DNA of 64,000 nucleotides from Adineta ricciae (Eukaryota > Rotifera > Eurotatoria > Adinetida > Adinetidae). Shown in pieces: positions 35,975 through 48,344 of this stretch; position 1 is the stretch's first letter, and every line of letters starts with the position of its first letter. A model generated the notes under the pieces. The model was not told where the DNA came from and did not search any database. It was given only the letters and a program-made list of their open reading frames with translations. The position numbers and the translations under genes were made by a program. The DNA lies in contig CAJNOJ010000406.1 of assembly GCA_905250025.1 (NCBI GenBank), positions 16,024 through 80,023 of the forward strand, in the 5' to 3' direction.

Positions 35975-36881
35975 TCATTCGAAAGAAAGTGACATTGTTT
36001 GTGATGCTGCATTACATGACGCTGAGGCGATACCACCCCAATATCCACTAACCCAAGGGCATGGTCTTATTGTATAGTAACCTGTTGTACAGCTACACGT
36101 AGATCCCGATGAAGTGATTTCATAACCACTGCTGCATGGCCATACACGCCAGGGTATTCCATTATAAGTCAGGGCCATTGTAGTATTATAGCGTAAGGCA
36201 ATGGCTAGAGCAGTGACAGTATTTGGATCAGTAACTGTGATGCCAACTGGATCATTTGAACCATAGATCCGCATTTTCGAATAACTTGTACATGTCAAAC
36301 TAGCAGCAAATTGCTGCCATGCTGTGCACTGAGCAGCTTGAGTTGTAAAAGCTGTGAAGCTCTGTGAATATGTTACAGCACATGCTGCAAAGAATTGATG
36401 GAATAGAAGGGAATGGATCAGTTGAAATGAACTTACGTGATGATGACGATCGATTGTCTAAAACAAAAAAACAGCGATAACGGTACACGTTTTTATAGAA
36501 CTCAATCAACATAGTGCAAATAAGTGCCAGGGTTTTCCGATTACCTATCTTTCATCCACACATACACCTACCTAGTACTAGCACGACGATGGGAATAATG
36601 ATAGCTGCGAGTACTAACATACCCAATACAACCAACAATTGAATGCATACGCAACGTGGTACACTCCATCTAAATATTAATTTTATTAAATCGACTTGCA
36701 TAGATCGATGCATTACCAACCTCGAACAAAATTTGGATGAAGCCGATGGAATACTTTGGAGACTATTTTGAGAAATGATTTGGGAATTATAGGAGGAATG
36801 TTGAAAGCTATTTTGTAAGAAAGATGACGGACCAAGTTTTTTGTTTGCTTTTTGCGTAGACTTTTTACTAGCGTTGATCAT
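35975..36881 (-). CDS. Single-pass membrane protein with Cys-rich ectodomain, copy 2
   Basis: Exons 36881-36721, 36669-36572, 36457-36437 (21-nt micro-exon) and 36384-35975; 690 nt and 229 aa, exactly as copy 1. The ATG 36879-36881 is the first in frame. The Ser/Gln/Asn-rich N-terminal tail, hydrophobic segment with A-A-I-I-I-P-I-V-V-L-V-L and the Cys-rich ectodomain are all kept. One change in the micro-exon turns a Ala codon into Ser. Function unknown. Confidence 0.8.
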
Positions 36882-37368
36882 CTTGATTTTTGTCTTTCTA
36901 ACAAAAAAAAACGAGAATGTGTAAAAATCAATCCTTGTATTTCATAATTGTCAGAAAATATGAGAACAACATTCTGTCACAAATTTCTGTTAACAAATGC
37001 TTCTAAGTGAAGCATTTTCATTTTGCTTATTTTAAACTCGATGATGTTATTGACTTTTTCTAAGTGAAGATGATTGCAATTTATCGGATATTTATCTTTC
37101 TCTCGAAAAGAAAAAGAGTGCAGCAATACAAACGAATCGTGCGCCCTCTTCATTCAATTTACACTGTGCTGATGCGAATGTTGTTAGTATAACAAGGAGA
37201 TTGTGTTTATGCACTTGAAAAAGCAAATATTTCGGCACTGTTATTCTTGTTTGTAAAGAACATATGCAAATGTACATCTCTTCCTCCACGACGATTGTTT
37301 ACCGACCGAGAGTGTAAGAGTGATACACTACGATATGTTAAAGGCCTTTGCATCTGCTGTATAAGAAC
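36882..37368. other. Intergenic, nothing recognised
   Basis: Counterpart of 15118-15650, with small deletions relative to copy 1. Confidence 0.4.
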
Positions 37369-37541
37369 CGGACGAAGCAGGAACCAACAAAAATAATCTT
37401 CATCGAACAACTACCAAAACATCTGCAAACTTTGGAAACTCTGGGCAAATTTTATGGCGATGGTGGTGCATACTTTATTGATAATAAACTAATATGGGCA
37501 AATCTATTCTTTCGTTTATTTGGTGAAACGATCTTTAGTTA
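37369..37541 (+). pseudogene. Glutathione S-transferase C-terminal fragment, copy 2
   Basis: Shorter version of the fragment at 15651-15905: L-P-K-H-L-Q-T-L-E and A-Y-F-I-D-N-K-L are kept. After G-E-T-I-F a deletion of about 21 bp relative to copy 1 brings a stop codon into frame. This supports a relic that is still decaying. Confidence 0.7.
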
Positions 37542-37773
37542 ATTTTGTATGGTTGAAACAAAATCGTGCTGAAATCAAACAGAATACGGTATATCTTCAT
37601 GAGATGATTTCGATTGACACACATATTCTCATTCGCGTCTTCGAAATGCAATTCAATTTCATAGGGATTTAATCTATTTGTGATGATTACAGTACCGATA
37701 TGGCGAAAAAGTGGAATATAACACCTAGTTCGTTCTCTCGATAAAAAATAGTTTTCGAAGACGAAGAGGCGTA

Positions 37774-38451
37774 ATGCAAATGTTCTTTGTAATAGGTCTT
37801 AGTATTTTATTTGCAGCCAATCATGTTTATGCATTAGATTGTAAGATAGTAAAACAAGGTCAACATTTCATATCAACACTTCCATTCTACGGTTTCAAAC
37901 AAGATCTTGTTCTTACAACACGCATCCGATTCAATGAATCTATGGCACGTTATCTCTTTCCATCAACGGAAAGTAAAGGTCGTTCATGTTCATTATCCTG
38001 GAATCAAGTATGGGGTGCTACACGGTGCGGTTATTTAACCAGCACTCAAATGGATTTAGATCGATTCGTATGGCGTCGTCCTAGTAGCTGTTTACAATAT
38101 GATTCTAAAGGATATGTTGTTAATGAATATGATGACTGTCCTGAAAAGAATCTCATCGAACTAGCTGCGTCTGCTTATGATAATGGTTTGAAGCCATTTG
38201 AACATCCAGGCGTTTTATTGAAAGAATTTACGACGAAACCTCAAATCAATACGTGGTATAATTTCAAGTTGATTTTCGAGGACACGAAAACAACCTATCA
38301 GCTGCTTGATGAATCGAATCAACTTCTAGAAAGTCAATTTATTAATCATCATTCATGTGAACAATTTAATTTTGGTATGATACATGGTTTGTATTTTGGT
38401 GGAGAATGTCCAGCACCGCAAGATGTTTCAGTTTGTTATGATTCTTCATAG
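37774..38451 (+). CDS. Small secreted Cys-containing protein, possibly lectin/LamG-like, copy 2
   Basis: 225 aa, same length as copy 1. The frame opens directly with the signal peptide M-Q-M-F-F-V-I-G-L-S-I-L-F, confirming the start choice. Cysteine positions and the W-Y-N-F-K-L-I-F-E-D and L-Y-F-G-G-E-C segments are unchanged. Only a handful of residues differ, among them P-P-T to P-S-T and T-K-L-Q to T-K-P-Q. Confidence 0.75.
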   Translation: MQMFFVIGLSILFAANHVYALDCKIVKQGQHFISTLPFYGFKQDLVLTTRIRFNESMARYLFPSTESKGRSCSLSWNQVWGATRCGYLTSTQMDLDRFVWRRPSSCLQYDSKGYVVNEYDDCPEKNLIELAASAYDNGLKPFEHPGVLLKEFTTKPQINTWYNFKLIFEDTKTTYQLLDESNQLLESQFINHHSCEQFNFGMIHGLYFGGECPAPQDVSVCYDSS

Positions 38452-39213
38452 TTGACTGAAAACTAAATGCCAGAAATAAAATGAATAATCTAGATCGACA
38501 CGTACAGTTTTAATCCTAAGCATCTAATTCAGAATGATTCAAACGGTATCTGACAGCTTTCGTGATTATTGTTGCAGCAGCTGAGAATACTATGCGTGTG
38601 ATGAAAACGGAATGCATTGACGACTTTGCTTTTGTTCTGAAATCTGAATATAAAACGTTTAAAATATACGAACAGGCTACACGCCACTCTCGATCATTCT
38701 ATAAACAAGATTTTATCTGCTAATAGTTCCATGAATACCTTTGTAAGCAATGCTACACTTTGGAATGCGTAGAATCATGTCACGCACTTAAACACGATTG
38801 GATTTTCCATGTGTTATTCTACCTGTTTTAGCACGATAAATTTCTTCTATTCTCTTTTTATCCCTAGCAAATAAAACTTCTAGGAACGATTAACTATTTC
38901 CAATGAATTTCTTTGTCTATGAAAGCCTCGAATACTTTTGTTTGACAGTCTTCTTTGCTCGTTTACATAAAACATCTTACTGATTGGTCAGGAATACAGA
39001 AGACAACAATCTTTTCGATAACGTATTTTTACCATCCTTCATTATCAAATATATCGTCAAAAGACCTAGATCAACTACTTGTTTATTCTGCCTAACGGAA
39101 TGACTGTTCTTGTATGAATAGGAAAGAAAAGATATTCTCGCTGAAGTGGACGAATAAATATGCACTCTGATTTATGTTACTTTGCCATTCCTTTTTGACC
39201 TAGATCATCTGTA
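38452..39213. other. Intergenic, distal upstream region of patatin copy 2
   Basis: Counterpart of 16755-17582, about 100 bp shorter through deletions. No gene. Confidence 0.4.
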
Positions 39214-39391
39214 TGAGTCATAACAAGAGAGAATAGCGTTCTTTTCTATCACGGGAGAAAAGTCGATAACGCATTTCTCCCATGTTGTCGTTCTAATGAA
39301 TCATCATGTGTTTACATATAAATATCTAATATGCGTCGTTTCTTTTACGATTTGATCTAAGATCAGAGTACTGCATCGAACTTCACGAATC
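39214..39391 (+). promoter_or_regulatory. Candidate promoter of the patatin/oxylipin pair, copy 2
   Basis: Keeps the first TGAGTCA site (39214-39220) and the GGGAGAAA/TTTCTCCC inverted repeat (39253-39260 and 39274-39281). The second bZIP site reads TGAATCAT here, so it is altered. The 60 bases before the ATG are almost unchanged. Confidence 0.4.
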
Positions 39392-41122
39392 ATGGCTAAA
39401 CGTCTTATGGAAACGGCCAGTGAAATTTCCACACATTTCCGTTGTGATCATTGTGGCATTACGATCGACGACGTGGCTTGGAGACAATGTAAAATTTGTA
39501 AAATATTCGATCTATGCCATACTTGTGGTAAATTGAAGTACAATCAACTATTAGCGAGTGTTCGCGATGATCATACGCAGAGACACACGGAACTTGGTCA
39601 GTTTGAATTGATTACAGACGATTGTATCGAAAAGATACTCGTTGAACAAGCTGAAGCCAATAGTCAAACAATCCGAAACAAGATCAGAGAGGAACATTTG
39701 AATCGTATACAAAAGGAAAAGAAAATATCCAATGACTATGATATGTCAATCGTTATGGATGAATTAGAAAAACTGAAGAAAACATCATCATTACCATCGA
39801 AAGATATCGAATGGCATGGACTGGATTCATTACTTGCAAGATATCATCTAGAAGCACATGAACGAAACATACGTATACTGAGTTTAGATGGTGGAGGTAA
39901 GACACTTATCAGTTCGATACACTCAATATTCGTTGGTTTTCATTTGTTAATAGGTGTGCGTGGCTATATGCCGATTAAGATTGTCTCTGAACTGATTGCA
40001 CAAAAGTATTTGTCTCTGAATGAACCATTTGATCCACATAATGCAGAACATAAGGAAGCATTTCAAAAAGTACAAGGAAAATTTACTGAACAATTCGATT
40101 ATTTTGTTGGCACGAGTACAGGTGGATTAATCGCCTTTTGCTTAGCGATGAACTATAGTGTCTTGAAGATGATGGACATCTATGCAGATTATTCGTATTA
40201 TTTCTGGCGCAATTATCTCGGACCAATTATCTATTCGAAATATAATCCAGCTCGTATCCATCAAAAGATCGACGATATTATCAACAGTCTCTCGTTCAAA
40301 AATGGAACAAAATTATCAGCAGAAAACGCGACATTGCTTGATATTCGCAATATCTTAAATCAGGACGATGTTATCAGTGGTGATCAAGTTCAATTACGTG
40401 CTTCTAACCATGGAAATCTATTAGAGTTTGTCGATGACACAAACAATATCGACAGCGCCAATCGCGTTACCAGTGACTACGGTTTTCATCGAATCTATCG
40501 TGAAAAAGTCTTACTCATTACTTCATACAACACAACAACAAATAGCATTACGATATTCAATACAAGTTACGCTCCACATTGGAATTATCGTATTGCTGAT
40601 GTGTTGAAAGCAACCATGGCTGCTCCGACGTATTTTCCACCAATGGAGATCTTTACTGGAAAGAAAGTCGATGGTGTCTTCCGAAAAGATGCGCAGTCAG
40701 AATTATTCATCGATGGAGGTGTATTCGCTAATGATCCTGAACTATCAGCACTGTGGGCCATTCGAATGCAATGGAAAAAACCGGCGAACTATCATTTGCT
40801 TTCGATTGGTACTGGTTGCTATAAAACAACATTATCCTCGTCGACGTGGGGTGGTTATCTCGGATGGATAATGAACAAAGGCTATTTAGTAAACACATTG
40901 ATGGATGCACCGCGTAGTTTCATCGAAATTATTGGAAGTAATCTGGCAAAATTCAGCAACATCAGACGAATGAAATTGAATTACAATATGAAACGATCGA
41001 TGGCTTTGGACGATGGTGAATTCGTTCGTGTATTCGATAAAGAATGGGAACAATTGAAAACTGAAGAAGACTATAAAGCTTTTGTTTATTTCTATGAGAG
41101 CTATATTGTCAAACAAATTTGA
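39392..41122 (+). CDS. ZZ-type zinc finger plus patatin-like phospholipase, copy 2
   Basis: Exons 39392-39896 and 39954-41122, 57-nt intron, 557 aa as in copy 1. In this copy the intron happens to be free of in-frame stops, so the locus can be misread as one 576-aa frame; splicing is required to form D-G-G-G-V-R-G. All zinc-finger cysteines, the G-T-S-T-G serine and the D-G-G aspartate are retained. It is followed 50 nt later by copy 2 of the fusion gene. Confidence 0.93.
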   Translation: MAKRLMETASEISTHFRCDHCGITIDDVAWRQCKICKIFDLCHTCGKLKYNQLLASVRDDHTQRHTELGQFELITDDCIEKILVEQAEANSQTIRNKIREEHLNRIQKEKKISNDYDMSIVMDELEKLKKTSSLPSKDIEWHGLDSLLARYHLEAHERNIRILSLDGGGKTLISSIHSIFVGFHLLIGVRGYMPIKIVSELIAQKYLSLNEPFDPHNAEHKEAFQKVQGKFTEQFDYFVGTSTGGLIAFCLAMNYSVLKMMDIYADYSYYFWRNYLGPIIYSKYNPARIHQKIDDIINSLSFKNGTKLSAENATLLDIRNILNQDDVISGDQVQLRASNHGNLLEFVDDTNNIDSANRVTSDYGFHRIYREKVLLITSYNTTTNSITIFNTSYAPHWNYRIADVLKATMAAPTYFPPMEIFTGKKVDGVFRKDAQSELFIDGGVFANDPELSALWAIRMQWKKPANYHLLSIGTGCYKTTLSSSTWGGYLGWIMNKGYLVNTLMDAPRSFIEIIGSNLAKFSNIRRMKLNYNMKRSMALDDGEFVRVFDKEWEQLKTEEDYKAFVYFYESYIVKQI

Positions 41123-41172
41123 TTGAATATTACGATAAAACGTTCTTTTTTGTAGATAGTTTTTGTAGACAA
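41123..41172 (+). promoter_or_regulatory. Intercistronic splice acceptor (putative trans-splice site), copy 2
   Basis: Same 50-nt spacing. It holds TTTTTTGTAG ending at 41155 and a second possible acceptor, TTTTTGTAG, ending at 41168, just before the ATG at 41173. Confidence 0.5.
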
Positions 41173-44100
41173 ATGGGACTTAATTTTTCTACACCGGATA
41201 CTCTATTCAAACTGAACCATCTGATCATCATAGGATGGGTTGCATTGATTCTTGTACCGTTTCACAAAGTATCCAAATACTTGACTCTTCTGCCTGCGTT
41301 AATATTATCAATCGAATATACTCTTATCTTATTTTCTCGAGATACAACAAGTCTTCGATTGAATTTCTCGCATTTATCTGCATGGAAAACGTCATTCAAC
41401 GATGTATTCATGATTATTAGTGCAAGAAATCATTTTTCCGTAATGGACCTTTGGGTCGCTCGATGGATGGTGTATGATTTTTATACTGGATACACATTTG
41501 CTTACAACGGTACAAATAAATCGTGGACATTCGGAAGAGTTCTTTTGACAATCGTTCTGTTAATCACTTATCTAGTCGCACCATTTGGATTCTTAATTTA
41601 CAATCTGATGAAATATTCATTTTTGAAGAAATATCGAACCGAAGATCGAATAGTTATCAAACGTGGTCAAGGTTTCCTTGGAAATTTTCATACACAAAAG
41701 CGATTGTTCAGTCCTCAGATCGTTCGATTCGCTGATAAACTACCTGAACCATTACGTACAGTTTATTATTTCGTACTTGGTCTCGTTGGGCTAAGCATTT
41801 TATTCACGATTGTCCTACCTTCGTATCTCGTTCTGATTATCTACTGTCGAATTGTTTATCGAACACATTTAACATCGACTTCGAAATCATTGCCGAGTAA
41901 AAAGGTTCCGGAATTTGTTCGGAATGTTACTGCAACAATGCGATTATCATTAATCAGTACACCTCTCGACAAACGAAACCGCATTTGGCGTTTAAAATTT
42001 CTTCTCTTACAGTTTAGCACATTTATCGAATATATCGTCAATTCTTCGCAACCAGCTTATTTATTCAAAGCGTTGGAAGATTACTTTCGTCAAGTATATA
42101 ATTCTCCGTATTATGTCTTGGGCAACGGAATAGCAGTGAATTCGCATCAATTGGTTAAACGCTACCTTCAAGAAATTCGGCCACGTAAAGATTACGAATT
42201 ATTAGCATGGGAAGTTTCACAATCCTTGATAACATTTTCTAATTTTACAACGATTTTCTTGTCAACGGACGATCCGGATGTGAAATTAGGTCGGACGATT
42301 GTATTTCAATGGTTACATGCATTTCCGCACAACTTGCAAAATGGCAATTTCGAAACCAATTCGCAGCTGGCGCGAATCCTTCCACGCCAAATGAATGAAA
42401 AACCAACCGCAGATGTAGTTTATCAATCCGTCGGGGAAGTATTATTTTTCCTGGCAACAGGCGGCGAATTAACTAAAGATGAACGAGCAGCATTTATTGA
42501 GGGTGTTAAAAACCCAATGATATTCTTTCCGAATTGGTTCAATTTCTTACTGAATGGTCATTCCTTGGAACGCAAGAATCTACGTAGTTATTATGCTCTT
42601 CTTCAAGCATTTGCACGGTATGAGAATGGGCCTGCTCTACAAGCTGCTTTTGCAGCAGCAGAGAAGAAGAAGTCTCACGAAGAAGTTTTGAAATTTCTTA
42701 CCGTCGTCTTTTGCATAGCAGGAAGTCCAGCACCGGCGAAATTAGCAGTGACTGTTATTGATCGATTATGGGCAGACAAAGAAAAAAACGTTCGTTTATT
42801 CAAAAAGAACCCGCATAATTTCATAAAAGAATGCGCTCGATTGGATAAAGTCGTTCCAACGGTAAACGTCTTGGCAACTGATGAAATCGCCGCGGAAATC
42901 GGGAACTCTTTTCAAAGTCAAGATATCAAAATTCCTGAAAATACACCCATTCACTGTTCTCTCGTGAACGCCAATCGTGATGAAACAGTTTTTCAAAATC
43001 CCGATGAATTCTTACCGGATCGACCTGATTTGAATAAAATTATCGTTTGGAATGGCGTTGAAGAAGATGTGACCAATCCGGATAAAAGCAAACGACCTAT
43101 TCGTTACTGCCCCGGACATGATTTAGCTATTGATGTTACTCAATTCGTTGCTGAACGATTTTTACCGATCATCGACGATGCAGATGACGAACAAGAACAG
43201 AAGAAGACAGATACAATAGGTAAGTTTTGATGAAACTCATCACCCCCAAGATCTTTTTCTCAATTGTCTATAGAATCTGCATCACATGACAAAGAAGAGC
43301 AACAGAAGGACAACAATGAAAAAGATATGGTCTTGTTTGATCGAAAAACTCGACAGTTAAACGAAATGGAAAAGAAACGTTGTTGGAAAACATTAGACAC
43401 ATACACAAAATTGGTTTATCTATTAATGAAAACAGCTGTGAGTGAATCCAATCAATCTCCATCACGTGCAATCGATATTAGACCACCATTGAATTTTCCT
43501 GTGGAAAAACTCGGTATATTTCGAATTGATATGGCGAAATTTATCCCATCATGGGATGAAGATGAACCGAATGGTTCGGGTCTATCAAGAAAACTTGCTC
43601 GTTGGTTAGTCAACAGTACTCTATGGGACTTTTACGATTGTTTAGCCGAATTCGACACATTAGAACAAGCATTTGCCTGGCGTGCAAGGGTCTTTCCTGA
43701 ATTGCCGTTACCAAATGTTGTCTATACAGACATGTTTTCCGACGAAGCAGTGAGTCGCTTAGCATTTTTCGGCTGTGCTTGTCATTACACGCAACGGATT
43801 GGTAACGGATGGAAGCCTGGCTGTGGGATTCCTGAACAAAAATTGCTGACGAATGCAGTGTATGTTAATGATATGACTGGTTTATCGATATTTCGTGTTC
43901 GAAAACCATTTGAACGGTACGGAGCAGCGGTATATTTCGACAAAGATTTTCAATTAATTGCCATTTACTGGTGTCATGCTAATCGTTTGATAGAAAAGAA
44001 CGATCAATTTTGGGAACATGCAAAATATGTCTGGCGTTCATCATTCTTCGCTTATGTCACTATATGTGATCATCTGATTGTCACACACATGATCGAATGC

Positions 44101-45003
44101 AATGCTTTCGTGACTGCAACACGAAAATGTTTACCAAGCGATCATCCATTACGAGTATTTCTGAAACCATTTACATATCATACAGTTTCAGTGAATTATC
44201 AAGCTGCAGTGTCGCTTGTTAATCGACGTGGCTTAGTACATCGCATATGGGCATTTGATTATGATGAATTTTTGAAAGTGTGTGATTATATATCAGCAAA
44301 TTATAAATTTCGATTGTTACCGGAATTTATCTCTCCAACGATGTCGCCGAAGAATAATCATGTCAGCCGAGAAGAATGGGACAAGGCTTATCCGATTTAT
44401 TCAGATACGAAAGAATTCTGGAGAATTATTCAGCAATACGTGGCAAATTTCTTTCATATAACCTATCATCTTCGCGTCGAAATCGATCCTGATGATGACA
44501 ATGATGAAAAACGTGTTGATAAGGACGTCTGCGATGATAAATTACCCGTCGATTCCTACATGATGGACTTTATCGATGACTTATGCAAGCAACTTGGGAT
44601 ACCTGGTATTACTTCATTGAAGAGATTCGTTGATGTTCTATCACAACTGATTGCTGATAGTACGGGTATTCATGAACATGTCGGTCAGATTAGTGATTAC
44701 ATGATTGATCCGAGATTTATTGGTGCCAAGTTACAAGAAGGAAGAGAAATGCAGAACATTCAAACGTATACACAAATACTGATTTTAACTGTTGTTACAG
44801 GCTTACGTATGCCGGGAATAATGGAAGATTGGAGTCATTTAATCGAACATAATCAAGATTACGAAAAGAACCTCAAGAATTATCAAGATTTCAAGAGTCA
44901 ATTACGCAAACTTTCGAAACGTGTGGATGAGAGTAATAAAACACGAAGATATCCGTTTCAGTCATTCAACCCAAGATTTATTGAATGTTCAACATCGGTT
45001 TGA
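41173..45003 (+). CDS. ABA4-like / cytochrome P450-like / lipoxygenase-like triple fusion, copy 2
   Basis: Exons 41173-43219 and 43274-45003 with a 54-nt intron; 1258 aa, same as copy 1. An in-frame upstream extension to 41119 exists only in this copy and lies across the splice acceptor, so the ATG at 41173 is preferred. ABA4-like membrane segments, ExxR (E-C-A-R), R-Y-C-P-G, D-H-L-I-V-T-H and H-E-H-V-G-Q are all present. Differences from copy 1 are roughly 2% of residues and none falls on a catalytic motif, so both copies should be functional and the three-part frame is being maintained. Confidence 0.88.
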
Positions 45004-48000
45004 ATCAATCCGTAACATTTCTTACTAACTCAAACTGTATTAGAATTAGATTATTAGATATTTTTTATCACAAGAGATAGACTCTCGTTTTTGTTCTCTT
45101 CACATATATATATATTCGAAATAAACTAAACTCCTTCTACCATCGAAATTTTAACTAAATACAAAGATTCAATGTTGTCATCTCTTCATGACGAAGAGAT
45201 AATAAAGTATTCTTGCCAAATCCCTTTTACATGGAAAAATCAACTCCTGAAATTGCATTCTCATACTGTATATATCGAGTATAACTCGAAATTATTCGAT
45301 AGTTCCATGTAAGGCTGATTGGTATTCTCAGTCAGACGTTTCACATCCACAAGATGATTGAAGAACACCTTAATCGATAGGAAAAGCTCGTTCAGTGTTG
45401 TATTGTATTGGACAGACAATTCGGCTTCCGTTAACACATTGGTAGTGATAAAGGATTGCATCGTGAATCGATCAGCCGCGTTTTTGGTGATCTCATTTGC
45501 TAACTTGCAGAGATCTGCCTAGAATCGAAACAGTCTAGAGCAGCATGACGATTATTAGTCAGATGCAGTATGCTATGCCATTTTCTGTCCACCAAGCGGC
45601 TCTGATATACTGAATGTAATATTGGCGTCAATGAAACCAATGTTGTATAAGGAATTGTCGTGGCGAAACAAGACTGGTTAACTGTTCTAGAAAACATACT
45701 TTGTAATTCATTATATCCGGTCAGCGATGACTTAGCTTTGAAGAAGTGTCCTATGAAGTTTGGTGGTAAAACTCAACATATTTATCATTGATACTAAATA
45801 AACGTATGCCATCATCTTCTATCTTTTTCTGCTCGTGCATTGGCAGTTTTGAACAAATTGATCGATTTTATTGAGTGAATCGGCTGTTACTTGATTGTGT
45901 ATCGTAGCAATGGATGTGCTCACAGTTAGTAGTGTACTGTTTTGCAAAGAAAAACATCTGGTTCGGCTCGAGCATGAGTAATCGGTGCCAAGCGTATAAA
46001 ATAATTTTGATCAGAAATGTCGTGATCAAGCGGAGTAGAATGGTACGATCCCCATAGAGATTAATGAAAAGAGCAATCGCATGAGACACATTCTTCTGAT
46101 CCATTTTTTATATGTGCAAGACGAAGGAGAACCTCTAGTTAAATATTCTAATTACGTAGTCAATGCTTGTTGGCGAAGAAAGTTAGATATATGGTTTTTG
46201 ATAGGATTCGGTCCTTCCTTTAAAAATAAGCAAAACAAACAATGCAAGATCGTACGGACTTGATTAAGTATTGGAAAATGTTTGGACAAGACATGTAAAC
46301 ATTCGGCTTTATACAAGTGATCAAGAGTATCTTCATACTCAGCGTTGAGAATACTACACACTGTATAAGAAAACCACCAGGCGTATATTCAGTCTCGAAA
46401 AAGGACGTGTCCATGATTTGAGTTTTGTCATATCTGGATCATTTTTGCCGCCGATCAGAGTAAAGACAGCTTGTCCACGGATTTCGGATTTGCCCTTAGT
46501 GAGTACAAGGCCTCGATTCACTGTTCGCTGACAAAAATACTCGAGCAAATTGGATGGAATAGGACATTATGGTAGTTTTCTAAAATGGGTACAGCAATGC
46601 TTGGTTACGATCTTGATAGAGTTGATCGAAACGAGAACAAGTGTTATTCGAGACCAGAATCGTATTACTTTTGTTTTTGTTAGAACACACAGAAACAAGA
46701 AATCCTGTTCGACGCTTCATTTTGAAATGAGAAAAATACGTACATCGATTCTATTTTTACCTTCTTTCAAATCCGAAGAGAAAAAAGTAATTTGCAAGAT
46801 CAACGACATACGAATCGATCTAATGTTATCTTTACTGAGAAGTGAATGACGCACCAATCAGTAGGATTTTTCTGAAGCCCAACGAAGCGTAATCAGTCTG
46901 TATTTTATCGAACTATCATCTAACAGATAGGATACATTAGTCGGTTGTGTTGAAATATCCGTCCAATTGATGACCGGTAAAAAGATACACAAGCAAGCGG
47001 AGTACTACTGCTGTTCTAGATCGTCTGACAATTGTTGTATACTACAACAAGCATCATCATCAGGATCAGAAGCAATTCGAGATTACGTTGAAATCTCAAT
47101 GGCTTCTTATAAGTACGTATTTCATTCCAGAAAACAGGAGTTATCTAAATTATTTCTCGCAGTTTTCATTTGATTTCTCTTTAATTGATCATACACAGAA
47201 TTAAATTCTTGCTCGTATGACATATGCAGTATTTGGTGAAAAGTATATATACTCGAGCATAAGTTAATAAGCAGCACCACAGTTAAACACGAGAGCAGAG
47301 AGAAATACGACCGAAAAGTGCAAAAGAAAAAAGATAGCCAGATTAGAGCAAACACTGAGCAAGTCATGGTAAATTAGTATGAAACGTGTAGTTTTTGTGT
47401 ATACGAACTTGTCACTATAGCTCTCTCTCTTTATCTGTTTTTATAAGATTGTCCAGTCTACGAACGTTAACATAAATTCGGTTTGCTTCTTAATTAAGTT
47501 CATTAAGGTTTTAATTTTTCTTGAACTATCCATGATACAAAGGAGACTGCTCTGAAACTAATATTACAAGTGGCACGGCGCCAGGATTTTCATTTAGACA
47601 GGGCTCAGTCCTCAAAATTCGATACTTTTGTAAGAAAATCATTAGTATTCTACGGAATTTTTAAAAGACCTGAAGGGACCGAGTCCCCGCAAGCCCTCCA
47701 TTGACGCCGTCACTAGTTATATAGTATTTTTTCGAACCACTTGTACCCTTATGATCAGATGTTGCCAAGCGGCAATATGTTAGTATTCTATACAGAGTCA
47801 ACTCTTTCGGCCTGATGATGCGCTTTGACAACCTCGGCACCTAAAAACAAGGGAAATACTTGCAATAATAACTTTCTCCCGATTGTCTTCTGATATTCGA
47901 CTGTAAAGAATTAAATGATCATTCAGAATTTATGCGTAACACGTTTAATTGTTTTTCTGTAATTAAGCAATTCTGCATGTGTGATTACTTGAGAACTTTT

Positions 48001-48344
48001 TTGGAAACATGAATTTGTTCAATTGGTGATTTCATTTAAGAAACATTGATATATGATGAACAGCGCAGCAGAGACTTCTATGGTTTATACATGTGCTTGG
48101 CTACGGTGCCGCGAGACTGAAAACTTTTAGGATTTCTATTTTCTCTGGTCCTATTGGTTGGGCTTTCTGCATGCGAGTACGATATTGTTGAATAAGATTA
48201 CTAATCATTTTAAACAGATAAAAGTAATAGATTTTTCACTAATATCCGCCTTTAAAAAGCTGTCTTCGCTATTGTTTCGATAATAAAAACAAATGTAAAT
48301 AGTTTATCTGAGGATATGGGTACGAATCGATAAACATTTATTCA
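45004..48344. other. Degenerate region without an intact gene, copy 2
   Basis: Counterpart of 23372-27080. The same unidentified minus-strand peptide pieces occur (45500-45697, 45868-46104, 46152-46361, 46354-46548), again broken. It lacks about 400 bp present in copy 1 near 46490. It carries an extra segment of about 500 bp at 47450-47965 that includes a possible transposon remnant. Confidence 0.5.
47572..47716. mobile_element. Possible hAT-type non-autonomous element (MITE-like)
   Basis: GC-richer island with imperfect inverted ends: AGTGGCACGGCGCCA at the left and, on the opposite strand at the right, AGTGACGGCGTCAATGG. This resembles degenerate hAT terminal repeats. It lies inside sequence absent from copy 1. 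No transposase and no clear 8-bp target duplication were found, so the call is tentative. Confidence 0.35.

Noticed and set aside
41119-41172. N-terminal extension of the fusion protein in copy 2
   Set aside because: It crosses the patatin stop region and the splice acceptor and is not open in copy 1.
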